From Streptomyces sp. WMMC940 (GTDB taxonomy: Bacteria > Actinomycetota > Actinomycetes > Streptomycetales > Streptomycetaceae), in contig NZ_JAPZBC010000001.1 in the NCBI RefSeq assembly GCF_027460265.1, positions 6,085,001 to 6,149,000 of the forward strand: a stretch of 64,000 bases of DNA, written 5' to 3'. The stretch's first letter is position 1. Every line of letters begins with the position of its first letter. Position numbers and translations under genes: made by a program. Shown here one piece after another: positions 10,538-19,163 of this stretch. The notes under the pieces were generated by a model. It worked only from the letters and a program-made list of their open reading frames with translations. It had not been told where the DNA came from and made no database searches.

Positions 10538-11353
10538 GTGGCAGGAGTGGCACGCCGCCGTCTCGACGCCGAGCTGGTACGCCGCAAGCTCGCCCGCTCG
10601 CGCGAGCACGCGAGCCAGCTGATCGCGGCGGGGCGGGTGACCGTCGGCGGCAACACCGCCGGCAAGCCCGCCACCCAGGTCGAGACCAGTGCCGCCATCG
10701 TCGTCGCCCAGGACGAAGACGACCCCGAGTACGTCTCGCGGGGCGGCCACAAGCTCGCCGGCGCGTTCGCGGCCTTCGTTCCCCAAGGACTGAGGACCGA
10801 GGGACGGCGGGCGCTGGACGCGGGGGCCTCCACCGGCGGTTTCACCGACGTGCTCCTGCGGGCGGGCGCCGCCCATGTCGTCGCCGTCGACGTCGGCTAC
10901 GGCCAGCTCGCCTGGTCTCTCCGGAGCGATGAACGGGTGACGGTCAAGGACCGTACGAATGTGCGCGAGTTGACCCTGGAGGCGATCGACGGAGAGGCGG
11001 TGGACCTGATCGTCGGGGACCTGTCGTTCATTCCGCTGGGCCTGGTGCTGCCCGCGCTGGTGCGCTGCTCGGCCCCCGGTGCCGATCTCGTCCTCATGGT
11101 CAAGCCGCAGTTCGAGGTCGGCAAGGAGCGCCTCGGCAGCGGCGGAGTGGTCCGCAGCCCGGAGCTGCGTGCCGAGGCGGTGCGGACCGTGGCGCGCCGG
11201 GCGGGCGAGCTGGGGCTCGGTGTGCTGGGAGTGACCGCGAGTCCGCTGCCGGGACCCTCGGGCAATGTCGAGTACTTTCTCTGGCTCCGGGCCGGGGCAC
11301 CGGAGCTCGATCCGGTGGATGTCGAGCGCGCAGTGGCGGAGGGGCCGCGTTGA
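10538..11353 (+). CDS. tlyA: TlyA-type rRNA 2'-O-methyltransferase / hemolysin-like
   Basis: 271 aa, GTG with AGGAG 11 nt upstream. The N-terminal S4 RNA-binding domain is RRRLDAELVRRKLARSREHA through about residue 60. It is followed by an FtsJ/RrmJ-like SAM methyltransferase domain with motif I LDAGASTGGFTDVLLRAGA near 93 and the DLIVGDLSFIPL segment. In mycobacteria and streptomycetes TlyA methylates ribose of 16S C1409 and 23S C1920, giving capreomycin sensitivity. It overlaps nadK by 4 nt (TTGA), so the two are translationally coupled. Confidence 0.95.
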   Translation: MAGVARRRLDAELVRRKLARSREHASQLIAAGRVTVGGNTAGKPATQVETSAAIVVAQDEDDPEYVSRGGHKLAGAFAAFVPQGLRTEGRRALDAGASTGGFTDVLLRAGAAHVVAVDVGYGQLAWSLRSDERVTVKDRTNVRELTLEAIDGEAVDLIVGDLSFIPLGLVLPALVRCSAPGADLVLMVKPQFEVGKERLGSGGVVRSPELRAEAVRTVARRAGELGLGVLGVTASPLPGPSGNVEYFLWLRAGAPELDPVDVERAVAEGPR

Positions 11354-12291
11354 CCGATACCAGCCAGACCACCATGGACGCGCGGACACGGACCCGTACC
11401 GTGTTCCTGCTGGCCCACACCGGCCGGCCCGCGGCGATCCGCAGCGCCGAACTCGTCGTCCAGGGCCTGCTGCGCGCGGGGATCGGGGTGCGGGTGCTCG
11501 CCTTCGAGGCCGCCGACCTCCCGCTGCCGCAGTCGGTGGAGACCGTGCCCGAGGCGACGCCGGAGGTGCTCGACGGGTGCGAGCTGCTCATCGTGCTCGG
11601 CGGCGACGGGACGCTGCTGCGCGGGGCCGAGTTCGCCCGTGCCTCGGGGGTCCCGATGCTCGGGGTCAACCTGGGACGGGTCGGGTTCCTCGCGGAGGCG
11701 GAGCGGGACGACCTGGACAAGGTCGTCGACCGGGTCGTGACCCGGGAGTACGAGGTCGAGGAGCGCATGACGATCGACGTGGTCGTCCGCCGCAACGGCG
11801 ACGTCGTGCACCGTGACTGGGCGCTGAACGAGGCGGCCGTGCAGAAGGTTTCGCCGGAGCGGATGCTCGAGGTCGTCCTGGAGATCGACGGTCGGCCGGT
11901 GACCGGCTTCGGCTGTGACGGCATCGTGTGCGCCACGCCGACGGGGTCGACCGCGTACGCGTTCTCGGCGGGCGGGCCGGTGGTGTGGCCAGAGGTCGAG
12001 GCGCTGCTGATGGTGCCGATCAGCGCCCACGCCCTGTTCGCGAAGCCCCTGGTCACGTCACCGTCGTCGGTGCTCGCGGTCGAGGTGCAGCCGAACACTC
12101 CGCACGGTGTGCTGTGGTGTGACGGGCGCCGCGCCGTGGAGCTGCCGGCCGCGGCCCGGGTGGAGGTGCGGCGCGGCGAGGTACCGGTTCGACTGGCCCG
12201 GCTGCACCACGCCTCGTTCACGGACCGGCTGGTGGCGAAGTTCGCGCTGCCGGTCTCGGGCTGGCGGGGCGCCCCGCACGGCGACGCGTGA
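11350..12291 (+). CDS. nadK: NAD kinase
   Basis: 313 aa from TTG at 11350, which overlaps the tlyA stop; an internal ATG at 11374 is possible. The GGDGTLLRGAEFA motif (about 84) and the glycine-rich CATPTGSTAYAFSAGGP motif (about 194) are the NAD-kinase signature. NADGK-type conserved residues NLGRVGFLAE and LNEAAVQK are present. It phosphorylates NAD to NADP in the cytosol. The order tlyA-nadK-recN is conserved in actinobacteria. The last codons and stop lie inside a 53-bp sequence that is repeated downstream (see repeat entry). Confidence 0.97.
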   Translation: MTDTSQTTMDARTRTRTVFLLAHTGRPAAIRSAELVVQGLLRAGIGVRVLAFEAADLPLPQSVETVPEATPEVLDGCELLIVLGGDGTLLRGAEFARASGVPMLGVNLGRVGFLAEAERDDLDKVVDRVVTREYEVEERMTIDVVVRRNGDVVHRDWALNEAAVQKVSPERMLEVVLEIDGRPVTGFGCDGIVCATPTGSTAYAFSAGGPVVWPEVEALLMVPISAHALFAKPLVTSPSSVLAVEVQPNTPHGVLWCDGRRAVELPAAARVEVRRGEVPVRLARLHHASFTDRLVAKFALPVSGWRGAPHGDA

Positions 12292-12411
12292 GGTGAGCAC
12301 GGTGCGGTCGCGCGGCGGTCGGCGGGTGGGCGGCGCTCGGCGCGAGCGCCGTCGTGTGCCGCACGGCGACGCGTGAGGTGAGCACGGTGCGGTCGCGCGG
12401 CGGTCGGCGGG
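12274..12411 (+). repeat. 53-bp direct repeat spanning the nadK stop codon and a downstream copy
   Basis: Copy 1 is 12274-12326 and copy 2 is 12359-12411, identical over 53 nt, offset 85 nt. Copy 1 contains the last five nadK codons (PHGDA) and the stop; copy 2 recreates the same tail and stop outside any gene. The 32 nt between them are GC-rich filler. The rest of 12412-12554 shows nothing besides the recN promoter at its end. It looks like a duplicated gene end, not an operator. Confidence 0.93.
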
Positions 12412-12554
12412 CGCTGTGGTGGCGCGTGGTGGAGCCCGCGGCGGGTGACGCGCGCGGGGCGCCGAGGCCACCCCCACGGGTGATGACGGTCGCGCCGACC
12501 TGCGGCTGAGGACCCGGGAGGCGGGGGCCGTCGCACACCCGGCCCCGGACCTCG

Positions 12555-12560
12555 TAAGGT
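12555..12560 (+). promoter_or_regulatory. -10 element of a leaderless recN promoter
   Basis: TAAGGT fits TANNNT and is followed by 7 nt (CTTCTCC) and the GTG start, the spacing expected when transcription starts at the initiation codon. No convincing -35 hexamer is seen 17-18 nt upstream and no ribosome site precedes GTG. Confidence 0.7.
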
Positions 12561-12567
12561 CTTCTCC

Positions 12568-14298
12568 GTGTTGGAGGAGATGCGGATACGGTCGCTCGGG
12601 GTCATCGACGACGCCGTCGTCGAGCTGTCGCCGGGGTTCACGGCGGTCACCGGTGAGACCGGAGCGGGCAAGACCATGGTCGTCACCAGCCTCGGGCTGC
12701 TGCTCGGCGGGCGCGCCGACCCGGCCCTCGTACGGATCGGCGCGAAGTCGGCGGTCGTGGAGGGGCGGGTCAGCGTGCCCACGGGCGCGCCCGTGGCGGT
12801 ACGGGCCGAGGAGGCCGGCGCCGAACTCGACGACGGCGCGCTGCTGATCAGCCGCACGATCTCCGCGGAGGGCCGCTCCCGGGCGCACCTCGGCGGGCGC
12901 TCGGTGCCGGTCGGCATGCTGACCGAGCTGGCGGACGAGCTCGTCGCCGTGCACGGGCAGACCGACCAGCAGGGGCTTCTCAAGGCCGCTCGCCAGCGGC
13001 AGGCCCTGGACCGGTACGCGGGTGACGCGGTAGCGGGGCCGCACGCCAAGTACGCGGCCGCGTACCGCCGGCTGAAGGCCGTCTCCGCCGAGCTGGCCGA
13101 GCTGACCACCCGCGCCCGTGAGCGCGCCCAGGAAGCCGATCTGCTGCGCTTCGGACTGGACGAGGTCGCGGCCGTCGAGCCGCGGGCCGGCGAGGACGTG
13201 GAGCTGGCCGCCGAGGCCGAGCGGCTCGGACATGCCGAGGCCCTGGCCTCCGCCGCCTCCGTGGCGCACGCGGCGCTCGCCGGGAACCCGGAGGACCCCG
13301 AGGGCGTCGACGCGACCACGCTCGTCGCCGGTGCCGGCCGGGCCCTGGAGGCCGTCCGGTCCCACGACCCGGCGTTGGCCGCGCTCGCCGACCGGATGGG
13401 CGAGATCTCCATCCTGCTCGCCGATGTCGCGGGCGAACTCGCCGGGTACGCCGACAACCTCGACGCCGATCCGCTGCGGCTCGCGGCGGTCGAGGAACGG
13501 CGCGCCGCGCTCGGCGCGCTCACCCGCAAGTACGGCGAGGACGTCAACGCCGTCCTGGCCTGGGCCGAGGAGGGTGCCGGCCGGCTCACCGAGCTGGAGG
13601 GCGACGACGACCGGATCGGCGAGCTGACGGCGGAACGCGACGCGCTGCGCGCCGAACTGTCCGGCCTCGCCCAGGCGCTGACCGACGCCCGTACGGCGGC
13701 GGCGGATCGTTTCGCGGAGGCCGTGACGGCGGAGCTGGCGCATCTCGCCATGCCGCACGCGCGCGTCACGATCGACATCCGGCAGACCGGCGACCCCGAG
13801 GGTGTCGAGGTCAACGGGCGCACGGTGGCGTACACGTCGTCCGGCGCCGACGAGGTCGAGCTGCTGCTCGCCCCGCACCCGGGTGCCCAGCCGCGGCCGA
13901 TCGCCAAGGGCGCGTCCGGCGGAGAGCTCTCGCGCGTGATGCTGGCGGTGGAGGTCGTCTTCGCGGGGACCGACCCGGTGCCGACGTACCTCTTCGACGA
14001 GGTCGACGCGGGCGTCGGCGGCAAGGCCGCGGTGGAGATCGGACGGCGCCTCGCCAAGCTCGCGAGGACCGCGCAGGTGGTCGTGGTGACCCACCTGCCG
14101 CAGGTGGCGGCGTTCGCCGACCGGCAGTTGCTGGTCGAGAAGACCAACGACGGATCGGTGACCCGGTCCGGCGTCACCGTCCTGGAGGGCGAGGACCGGG
14201 TGCGCGAGCTGTCCCGGATGCTCGCCGGGCAGGAGGACTCGGAGACGGCGCGGGCACACGCCGAGGAGCTGCTGGCGACGGCGCGCGCGGAGGTCTGA
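12568..14298 (+). CDS. recN: DNA repair protein RecN
   Basis: 576 aa, GTG start, probably leaderless. It is an SMC-like ATPase of double-strand-break repair. Walker A is GETGAGKTMV (residues about 29-38) with the family-typical LLGGRADPALVRIGAKSAVV. A central coiled-coil region spans about residues 150-380. The signature KGASGGELSRVMLA and Walker B TYLFDEVDAGVGG follow, then the D-loop and HLPQVAAFADRQ. Length and domain order are normal. It follows nadK by 276 bp that include the duplicated nadK tail, so it has its own promoter. Confidence 0.97.
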   Translation: MLEEMRIRSLGVIDDAVVELSPGFTAVTGETGAGKTMVVTSLGLLLGGRADPALVRIGAKSAVVEGRVSVPTGAPVAVRAEEAGAELDDGALLISRTISAEGRSRAHLGGRSVPVGMLTELADELVAVHGQTDQQGLLKAARQRQALDRYAGDAVAGPHAKYAAAYRRLKAVSAELAELTTRARERAQEADLLRFGLDEVAAVEPRAGEDVELAAEAERLGHAEALASAASVAHAALAGNPEDPEGVDATTLVAGAGRALEAVRSHDPALAALADRMGEISILLADVAGELAGYADNLDADPLRLAAVEERRAALGALTRKYGEDVNAVLAWAEEGAGRLTELEGDDDRIGELTAERDALRAELSGLAQALTDARTAAADRFAEAVTAELAHLAMPHARVTIDIRQTGDPEGVEVNGRTVAYTSSGADEVELLLAPHPGAQPRPIAKGASGGELSRVMLAVEVVFAGTDPVPTYLFDEVDAGVGGKAAVEIGRRLAKLARTAQVVVVTHLPQVAAFADRQLLVEKTNDGSVTRSGVTVLEGEDRVRELSRMLAGQEDSETARAHAEELLATARAEV

Positions 14299-14773
14299 GC
14301 GCACGGGCGGGACCGGGCACGTCCGGTGGCTCGTGGCACCGGCGACCGACCGGAGGGGAAGTCGCGCGGCGTGGCTCCGCCGGGCGGCCGTCGCGGCCGT
14401 CGTGCGACTCTCCCCGACCGCGCACGGGTTCCGGGCGGGCCGTGACGGGACCGTGTACGGGTGCCCGGTGCGGACCCGGCTTCTCGCAGGGCGCTGTGGC
14501 CGTCACCCGGGTGGTGTACGGGCGCGTTGCGGGCGCGCGTACGGCGGCGTGCGCGGTGAGAGCACACCAATGACGCCCTACGCACGCCGAGGAGCCCGGG
14601 AGCAACCGTTCCCCGCCCGGCAAACGCAGTCGCCGAGCCGCTTCGGGCGAGCGGACGACCGCCGGTGTGCGCTCACCCGTGTGGGTGATCCGACCGGGGC
14701 TGTTGCGGCCCCGGACACGGGAACGACATCCCGGCGGTGCCGGAACGTGCGTACGGACTGGCATCCTTGGCGC
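14299..14773. other. 475-bp gene-free interval between recN and the glycosyltransferase
   Basis: No ORF with a start site or conserved-looking product is seen. A short inverted repeat TCACCC-GTGT-GGGTGA lies at 14672-14687. CATCCT (14762-14767) sits 6 nt before the GTG of the downstream gene and may be a -10 of a leaderless promoter. Otherwise nothing recognisable. Confidence 0.6.
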
Positions 14774-15862
14774 GTGACACAGCTGCGTACGGTCCAGGTA
14801 CTGGGCGGCGGCAGCGCGGGCAGCAGCGCTCACGTCAGGTCACTGGCCGGGGGCCTGGTGGCGCGGGGAGTGGGGGTGACCGTGTGCGCGCCCGCACCCC
14901 TGGAGCACGAATACGACTTCCTCGGCGCCGGGGCGCACTTCGTGCCCGTGCCGCGCCGCAGCGACCCCGCGTCGGTCGGCGCGCTCCGCACGGTGTGCGC
15001 GGGAGCGGACGTCGTCCACGCGCACGGTCTCGACGCCGCGGTGCGGACCGCCCTGGCGATCAGCGGGCAGCGCGTGCCGTTGGTGGTCACCTGGCACACC
15101 CGGAGCCAGGGCGCGGGCGCGCGCGGCAGGGTGCTGCGCATGCTGGAGCGGAGGGTGGTGAGGGCCGCGGCCGTCGTGCTCGGTACCTCGTCCGAGCTGG
15201 TGGACCGCGCCCGGAGCCGTGGTGCACGCGACGCCCGGCTCGCCCCGGTCGCCCTACCGCCGCCGGGCCCGGACCGGCCCGAGAGCAAGGTGCGGGCCGA
15301 ACTGGGCGCGGTCGAAAGGCCGTTGCTGACGGCCGTCGGCAGGCTCGAACCGGGCCGCGGCCACGGCACCCTGCTCGACGCGTCCCACCGGTGGCTGGGT
15401 CTCGACCCCGTTCCGCTGGTCGCCGTGGCCGGGGAGGGGCGGGAACGTGCCGCGCTGCAGCGGCGCATCGACCGGGAGGGCCTGCCGGTCCGGCTCCTCG
15501 GCAGCCGCGACGACGTCGGCGAACTGCTGGCGGTGTCGGACCTCGCGCTGCTCCCGAGCCGTTGGGAGGCCCGTTCGCTCCTCGCCCAGGAAGCCCTCCG
15601 GCTGGGCGTGCCCCTCGTGGCGACCCGGGTCGGCGGTACGCCCGAGCTCGTGGGCACGGCCGCCGAACTCGTGCCGTACGGCGACGCCGTCGCCCTCGCC
15701 GCCGCGGTCAGCCGGCTGCTGGCGGATCCCGAACGCCGCCGCCTGCTCGCCGCGGCGGGCCGGGCCCAGGCGGCGACCTGGCCGACGGAGGACGAGACCG
15801 TCGCCCAGGTCCTGAGCATCTACGACGAACTCACGCAGCCCCCGGGTCCGCGTACGGTCTGA
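14774..15862 (+). CDS. Glycosyltransferase family 4-type protein
   Basis: 362 aa from GTG at 14774; there is no ribosome site, and a -10-like CATCCT sits 6 nt upstream. GT-B fold: the N-terminal domain begins TVQVLGGGSAGSSAHVRSLAGGL (a Gly-rich donor loop) and includes VVHAHGLDAAVR. The C-terminal Rossmann domain has TAVGRLEPGRGHGTLL, VRLLGSRDDVGELLAVSDLA and the retaining-GT EX7E-like region EARSLLAQEALRLGVPLVAT followed by RVGGTPELV. There is no membrane segment. Donor and acceptor are unknown. Its final codons and stop fall in a sequence repeated 82 bp downstream. Confidence 0.9.
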   Translation: MTQLRTVQVLGGGSAGSSAHVRSLAGGLVARGVGVTVCAPAPLEHEYDFLGAGAHFVPVPRRSDPASVGALRTVCAGADVVHAHGLDAAVRTALAISGQRVPLVVTWHTRSQGAGARGRVLRMLERRVVRAAAVVLGTSSELVDRARSRGARDARLAPVALPPPGPDRPESKVRAELGAVERPLLTAVGRLEPGRGHGTLLDASHRWLGLDPVPLVAVAGEGRERAALQRRIDREGLPVRLLGSRDDVGELLAVSDLALLPSRWEARSLLAQEALRLGVPLVATRVGGTPELVGTAAELVPYGDAVALAAAVSRLLADPERRRLLAAAGRAQAATWPTEDETVAQVLSIYDELTQPPGPRTV

Positions 15863-15954
15863 TCGCGGCCCATGCCCTTCGCGGCAGTGTGGCTGCGCCC
15901 GTGTCCGCAGGCGCACGCAGCCCCCGGGTCCGCGTACGGTCTGACCGCGGCCCA
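15832..15954 (+). repeat. 41-bp direct repeat spanning the glycosyltransferase stop and a downstream copy
   Basis: Copy 1 is 15832-15872 and copy 2 is 15914-15954, 40 of 41 identical (one T/C difference), offset 82 nt. Copy 1 carries the codons for the final QPPGPRTV and TGA. Copy 2 sits in the 150-bp gap before the convergent PucR gene. This is the second gene end in the window duplicated this way. Confidence 0.93.
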
Positions 15955-16015
15955 CGTCCGCTGCCGTGGAGCGCCCGCTCGCCCGGGACCCTCAGGAGCC
16001 GGACCGCGGGGCCCC

Positions 16016-17653
16016 TCACTGCGTGTGGCGGCGGGCACGCAGGGCCAGCGACAGGGCGAGGACGGTCTGCGGGTCGTCCAGATCCGTTCCGAGGAGTTCG
16101 GAGATGCGGGCCAGCCGGTTGTAGAGGGTCTGGCGGTTGAGATGGAGCTCGCGGGCCGTCTCGGCCTTGCGGCCGGCATGGGCGAGGAACGTCTGGAGGG
16201 TGGGCAGCAACGGCGGGCGCGACGTGCGGTCGTGCTCCAGGAGCGGGCCGACCGCGCGGTCCACGAACGCCGCCAGGTCCGGGTGGTCCCGCAGCCGCCA
16301 CAGCAGCAGGTCGATGTCGAGACGACGGGCGTCGTACCACGGCCGGTCGGGCAGTCCCTGCGCCGCCGTCGCAGTCTCCGCAGCGTGCCGCAGTCCGGCC
16401 GAGGCCGCCGCCCAGCCGCCGGGGACGCCCACGACGACGACCGGGGGATGGATCCCGGCCCGGGCAGGGCCCGACATCCCGGCCCGCTCCAGGCCGGCGC
16501 GCAGCGCCCCCGCGACCCGGTCGGCCACCGCCGTCCGCTCCGACTCCGAGCGCAGGCCCAGCAGCAGCGGCACCCGCCCCTCGACGGGCCGCACCCCGAG
16601 GAGCACGGGGACGCCGACGGACGCCAGCTCCTCCAGTACCGCCCGGGCCAGCAGTGCCCAGTTGCCGGACGGCGAGAGCTCGGGCGCGAGCCGCATCACC
16701 ACCGGCAGCAGCGGGCCGTCACCGGGCCGGAAGCCGAGGACCCTCGCCTGGGCGGGCGCGTCCTCCGCCGTGATCCGGCCCTCGGCGAGGTCGGTGAGGA
16801 AGTCGCCGCGGCCGCGCGCCGCCAGTTCCTCCTCCTGCCGGGCCTGCATGAGGACGACCGCGAGCACCCCGGCCGCGCGCTCGGCCGCCATCCGGTGCAC
16901 CGGAAGCAGCGGTCCGGACACGGCCGGCATCACCAGCCGTGCCCGTACCGCCCCGGCCCCGTGCCCGCCGCCGGGCACGTCCACGAGGACCGATCCGGAC
17001 GGCGGCCCCGCCTCCCGCGCCGACCGCTGCCCGCGCAGCCCCTCCCACACCTGGAGCGGATCGGCCGCGGCGGGCCCGGTGCCGGTGCCCGCCGCGTACA
17101 GCAGCCGGCCGTCGGCGGCCTCCAGGAACACCGGGTTGGCGGTGAAGTCGGCCAGGATGCGCAGCACTTGGGGAATGCCGCCGCCTTCGAGGAGGGCCCG
17201 TGTGCACTGCCGGTACACCTCTTCCGCCTGCTGCAGCAGCGCGTAGTGCCCGTTGACGATCTCGGTGTGGACCTCCTCGGTCACCGAGACGAACGGGACC
17301 TCGCGATGGAGCTGGATCAGCGGCAGCCCGGCCGTCCTGGCGGCCTCGACGATGCTGGCGGGCAGCCGGGTGAAGCGGGGACCGAGTTCCACGACCAGCG
17401 CCGCGATCCCGCGTTCCGCGAGCCGGTGCACGAACGCCCGCTGCTCCGCGGGCCGGGTGCCCAGGGCCACGCCCGTCGTCAGCAGCAGTTCGCCGCCCTT
17501 GAGCAGCGAGGCGATGTTGGGTACCTCGCCGGCGTGCACCCAGCGCACGGTGCTGTTCAGCCGGTCCGCCCCGGCGACGACCTCCGGGAGTCCGCCGCGC
17601 AGCGCAGGCAGTTCAAGGGCCTGCTGCACGGTGATCCCGCCCTGTGTTTCCAT
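16016..17653 (-). CDS. PucR-family transcriptional regulator
   Basis: 545 aa, ATG at 17653. The N-terminal PucR domain (residues about 10-130: TVQQALELPALRGGLPEVVAG ... GGELLLTTG) is followed by a GGDEF-like/CdaR middle region and a C-terminal HTH_30 (TLQTFLAHAGRKAETARELH through LARISELLGTDL). The family controls purine, amino-acid or GABA catabolism genes. It lies 40 bp downstream of the FAD-oxidase gene on the same strand, so it may regulate or be co-transcribed with it. The effector is unknown. Confidence 0.92.
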   Translation of the reverse strand: METQGGITVQQALELPALRGGLPEVVAGADRLNSTVRWVHAGEVPNIASLLKGGELLLTTGVALGTRPAEQRAFVHRLAERGIAALVVELGPRFTRLPASIVEAARTAGLPLIQLHREVPFVSVTEEVHTEIVNGHYALLQQAEEVYRQCTRALLEGGGIPQVLRILADFTANPVFLEAADGRLLYAAGTGTGPAAADPLQVWEGLRGQRSAREAGPPSGSVLVDVPGGGHGAGAVRARLVMPAVSGPLLPVHRMAAERAAGVLAVVLMQARQEEELAARGRGDFLTDLAEGRITAEDAPAQARVLGFRPGDGPLLPVVMRLAPELSPSGNWALLARAVLEELASVGVPVLLGVRPVEGRVPLLLGLRSESERTAVADRVAGALRAGLERAGMSGPARAGIHPPVVVVGVPGGWAAASAGLRHAAETATAAQGLPDRPWYDARRLDIDLLLWRLRDHPDLAAFVDRAVGPLLEHDRTSRPPLLPTLQTFLAHAGRKAETARELHLNRQTLYNRLARISELLGTDLDDPQTVLALSLALRARRHTQ

Positions 17654-17693
17654 TGCCGGGACGCTACCTGGGCGAAAGTTCGAAGGACAACCG

Positions 17694-19076
17694 TCAGTCC
17701 GGCTTGATGTTGTGGTTCAGCCGGAACACGTTGTCGGGGTCGTACGCGGCCTTGACGTCGGCGAGCCGCCGGTAGTTCTCGGCCCCGAACCCGGCCACGA
17801 CCCGCTCCCGGCCCTCGTCGCCGATGAAGTTCAGGTACACCTGACCGACGGACCAGGGCTTCACATCGGTCCGGGCGTCGCGCACCCACTGCCGTCCGCG
17901 CTCGTCGTCCGCCGGGTCCTCCCAGATGGCGAAGGGGTGCAGGACCCAGTCCGCGGTGCGCCACGGCAGCGGCCACCCGGAGTCGCCGCGGCGCAGTGCC
18001 CCGCCCATCGGGAACAGGATGTGCTGGGTGTTGGACGGCACGATCATGCTGTCGGCGCGGGCGCAGAAGACGTCCACCGCCGGGTCGGGCAGTGCCCGGA
18101 GGTACTCCGCCGACCAGTAGTTCCGCAGCCCGGGCGGGTCGTCGATCATGCACTGGAGCTCGGCGTACGGGAGCTCCTGCAGGATCTCGGCCTCATGGCC
18201 GAGGCCGAGCAGCGGCGCGGCGGCCTTGCGCAGCTCCGGCTCCGGGCCGGCGTATGTGACCAGCACCAGGGCCACGGCGCGTCCCACCAGGTGCTCGGGC
18301 ATGAAGTCCTCGGGCGGGCCGGTGAGATAGATGAAGCCGCCGCCCATCGCGTCGGGCGCGGACTCCATCAGATCCCGGTACACGGGGAGCACCTCGGCCC
18401 CGCGCTCCGCCGGGAAGAACAGGAACGCCACGGACATGGCGGGCAGCGGGTGCAGCCGCAGCGTCAGCGAGGTGGCGACGCCGAAGTTCCCGCCACCGCC
18501 GTGCAGCGCCCAGAACAGTTCCGGGTTCTCCTCCTCGCTCGCGCGCACCTCGGCGCCGTCGGCCGTCACCAGGTCCACCGCCACGAGGCTGTCGCAGGCG
18601 AGGCCGAACTTCCGCTCCAGCCAGCCCGATCCGCCGCCCAGGGCGAATCCGGCCAGTCCGGTGGTGGAGGCCCGTCCGCCCGTGGTCGCCAGGGCGTACG
18701 GCTGGGTGGCCCGGTCCAGGTCGCTCATGGTGGCTCCGCCGCCGGCGCGGGCGGTCCGGGCATCCGGGTCCACCGTGACGGCGTGCATCCGCCGCAGATC
18801 GACCACGAGGCCGCCGTCGGTGGTCGCCAGCCCCGCGACGCCGTGGCCGCCGCCGCGGACGGCGAGCTCGAGGTCGTGGTCCCGGGCGAACCGGACCGAG
18901 GCGGCGACGTCGGCGGCCGACTCGCACTGGACGATCACCGAGGGCCGCCGGTCGATCATCGCGTTGAAGAGCGCCCGGGCCTCGTCGTAACCGGCGTCGT
19001 CCGGGGTGATGGCCTCACCGGCCAGGGAGTCGCGGAGTCCCGTCAGGGCCGGCTCCGCGAACGGTTGGGGCGCCAT
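17694..19076 (-). CDS. FAD-linked oxidase, berberine-bridge-enzyme-like
   Basis: 460 aa, ATG at 19076 with GGAAGGGGG just upstream. The PCMH FAD-binding domain has VRGGGHGVAG (the His is the expected covalent flavin ligand, near residue 97), the TVDPDARTARAGGGAT strand and GGRASTTGLAGFALGGGSGW. The second flavin-linking Cys of bicovalent enzymes is absent (Ala/Ser there). The C-terminal BBE motif is NYRRLADVKAAYDPDNVF. It oxidises a hydroxyl or amine substrate with O2; the substrate is not deducible. No signal peptide, so it is cytosolic. It is followed on the same strand by the PucR regulator. Confidence 0.92.
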   Translation of the reverse strand: MAPQPFAEPALTGLRDSLAGEAITPDDAGYDEARALFNAMIDRRPSVIVQCESAADVAASVRFARDHDLELAVRGGGHGVAGLATTDGGLVVDLRRMHAVTVDPDARTARAGGGATMSDLDRATQPYALATTGGRASTTGLAGFALGGGSGWLERKFGLACDSLVAVDLVTADGAEVRASEEENPELFWALHGGGGNFGVATSLTLRLHPLPAMSVAFLFFPAERGAEVLPVYRDLMESAPDAMGGGFIYLTGPPEDFMPEHLVGRAVALVLVTYAGPEPELRKAAAPLLGLGHEAEILQELPYAELQCMIDDPPGLRNYWSAEYLRALPDPAVDVFCARADSMIVPSNTQHILFPMGGALRRGDSGWPLPWRTADWVLHPFAIWEDPADDERGRQWVRDARTDVKPWSVGQVYLNFIGDEGRERVVAGFGAENYRRLADVKAAYDPDNVFRLNHNIKPD

Positions 19077-19163
19077 GATGCCCCCTTCCGGGGCGCGAAC
19101 AGGACCTTCTCATCGTAGGTACGAGCGGTCCCGACGCGCACATCCGCGGAAGGGGGCGGGGCG

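Noticed and set aside
11100-14585. 1161-codon open frame on the minus strand across tlyA-nadK-recN
   Set aside because: It is antisense to three clearly identified genes. Long antisense frames are normal where third positions are nearly all G/C.
14672-14687. TCACCC-GTGT-GGGTGA inverted repeat as an operator or terminator
   Set aside because: Only 6 bp in very GC-rich DNA and far from the start codon; expected by chance.
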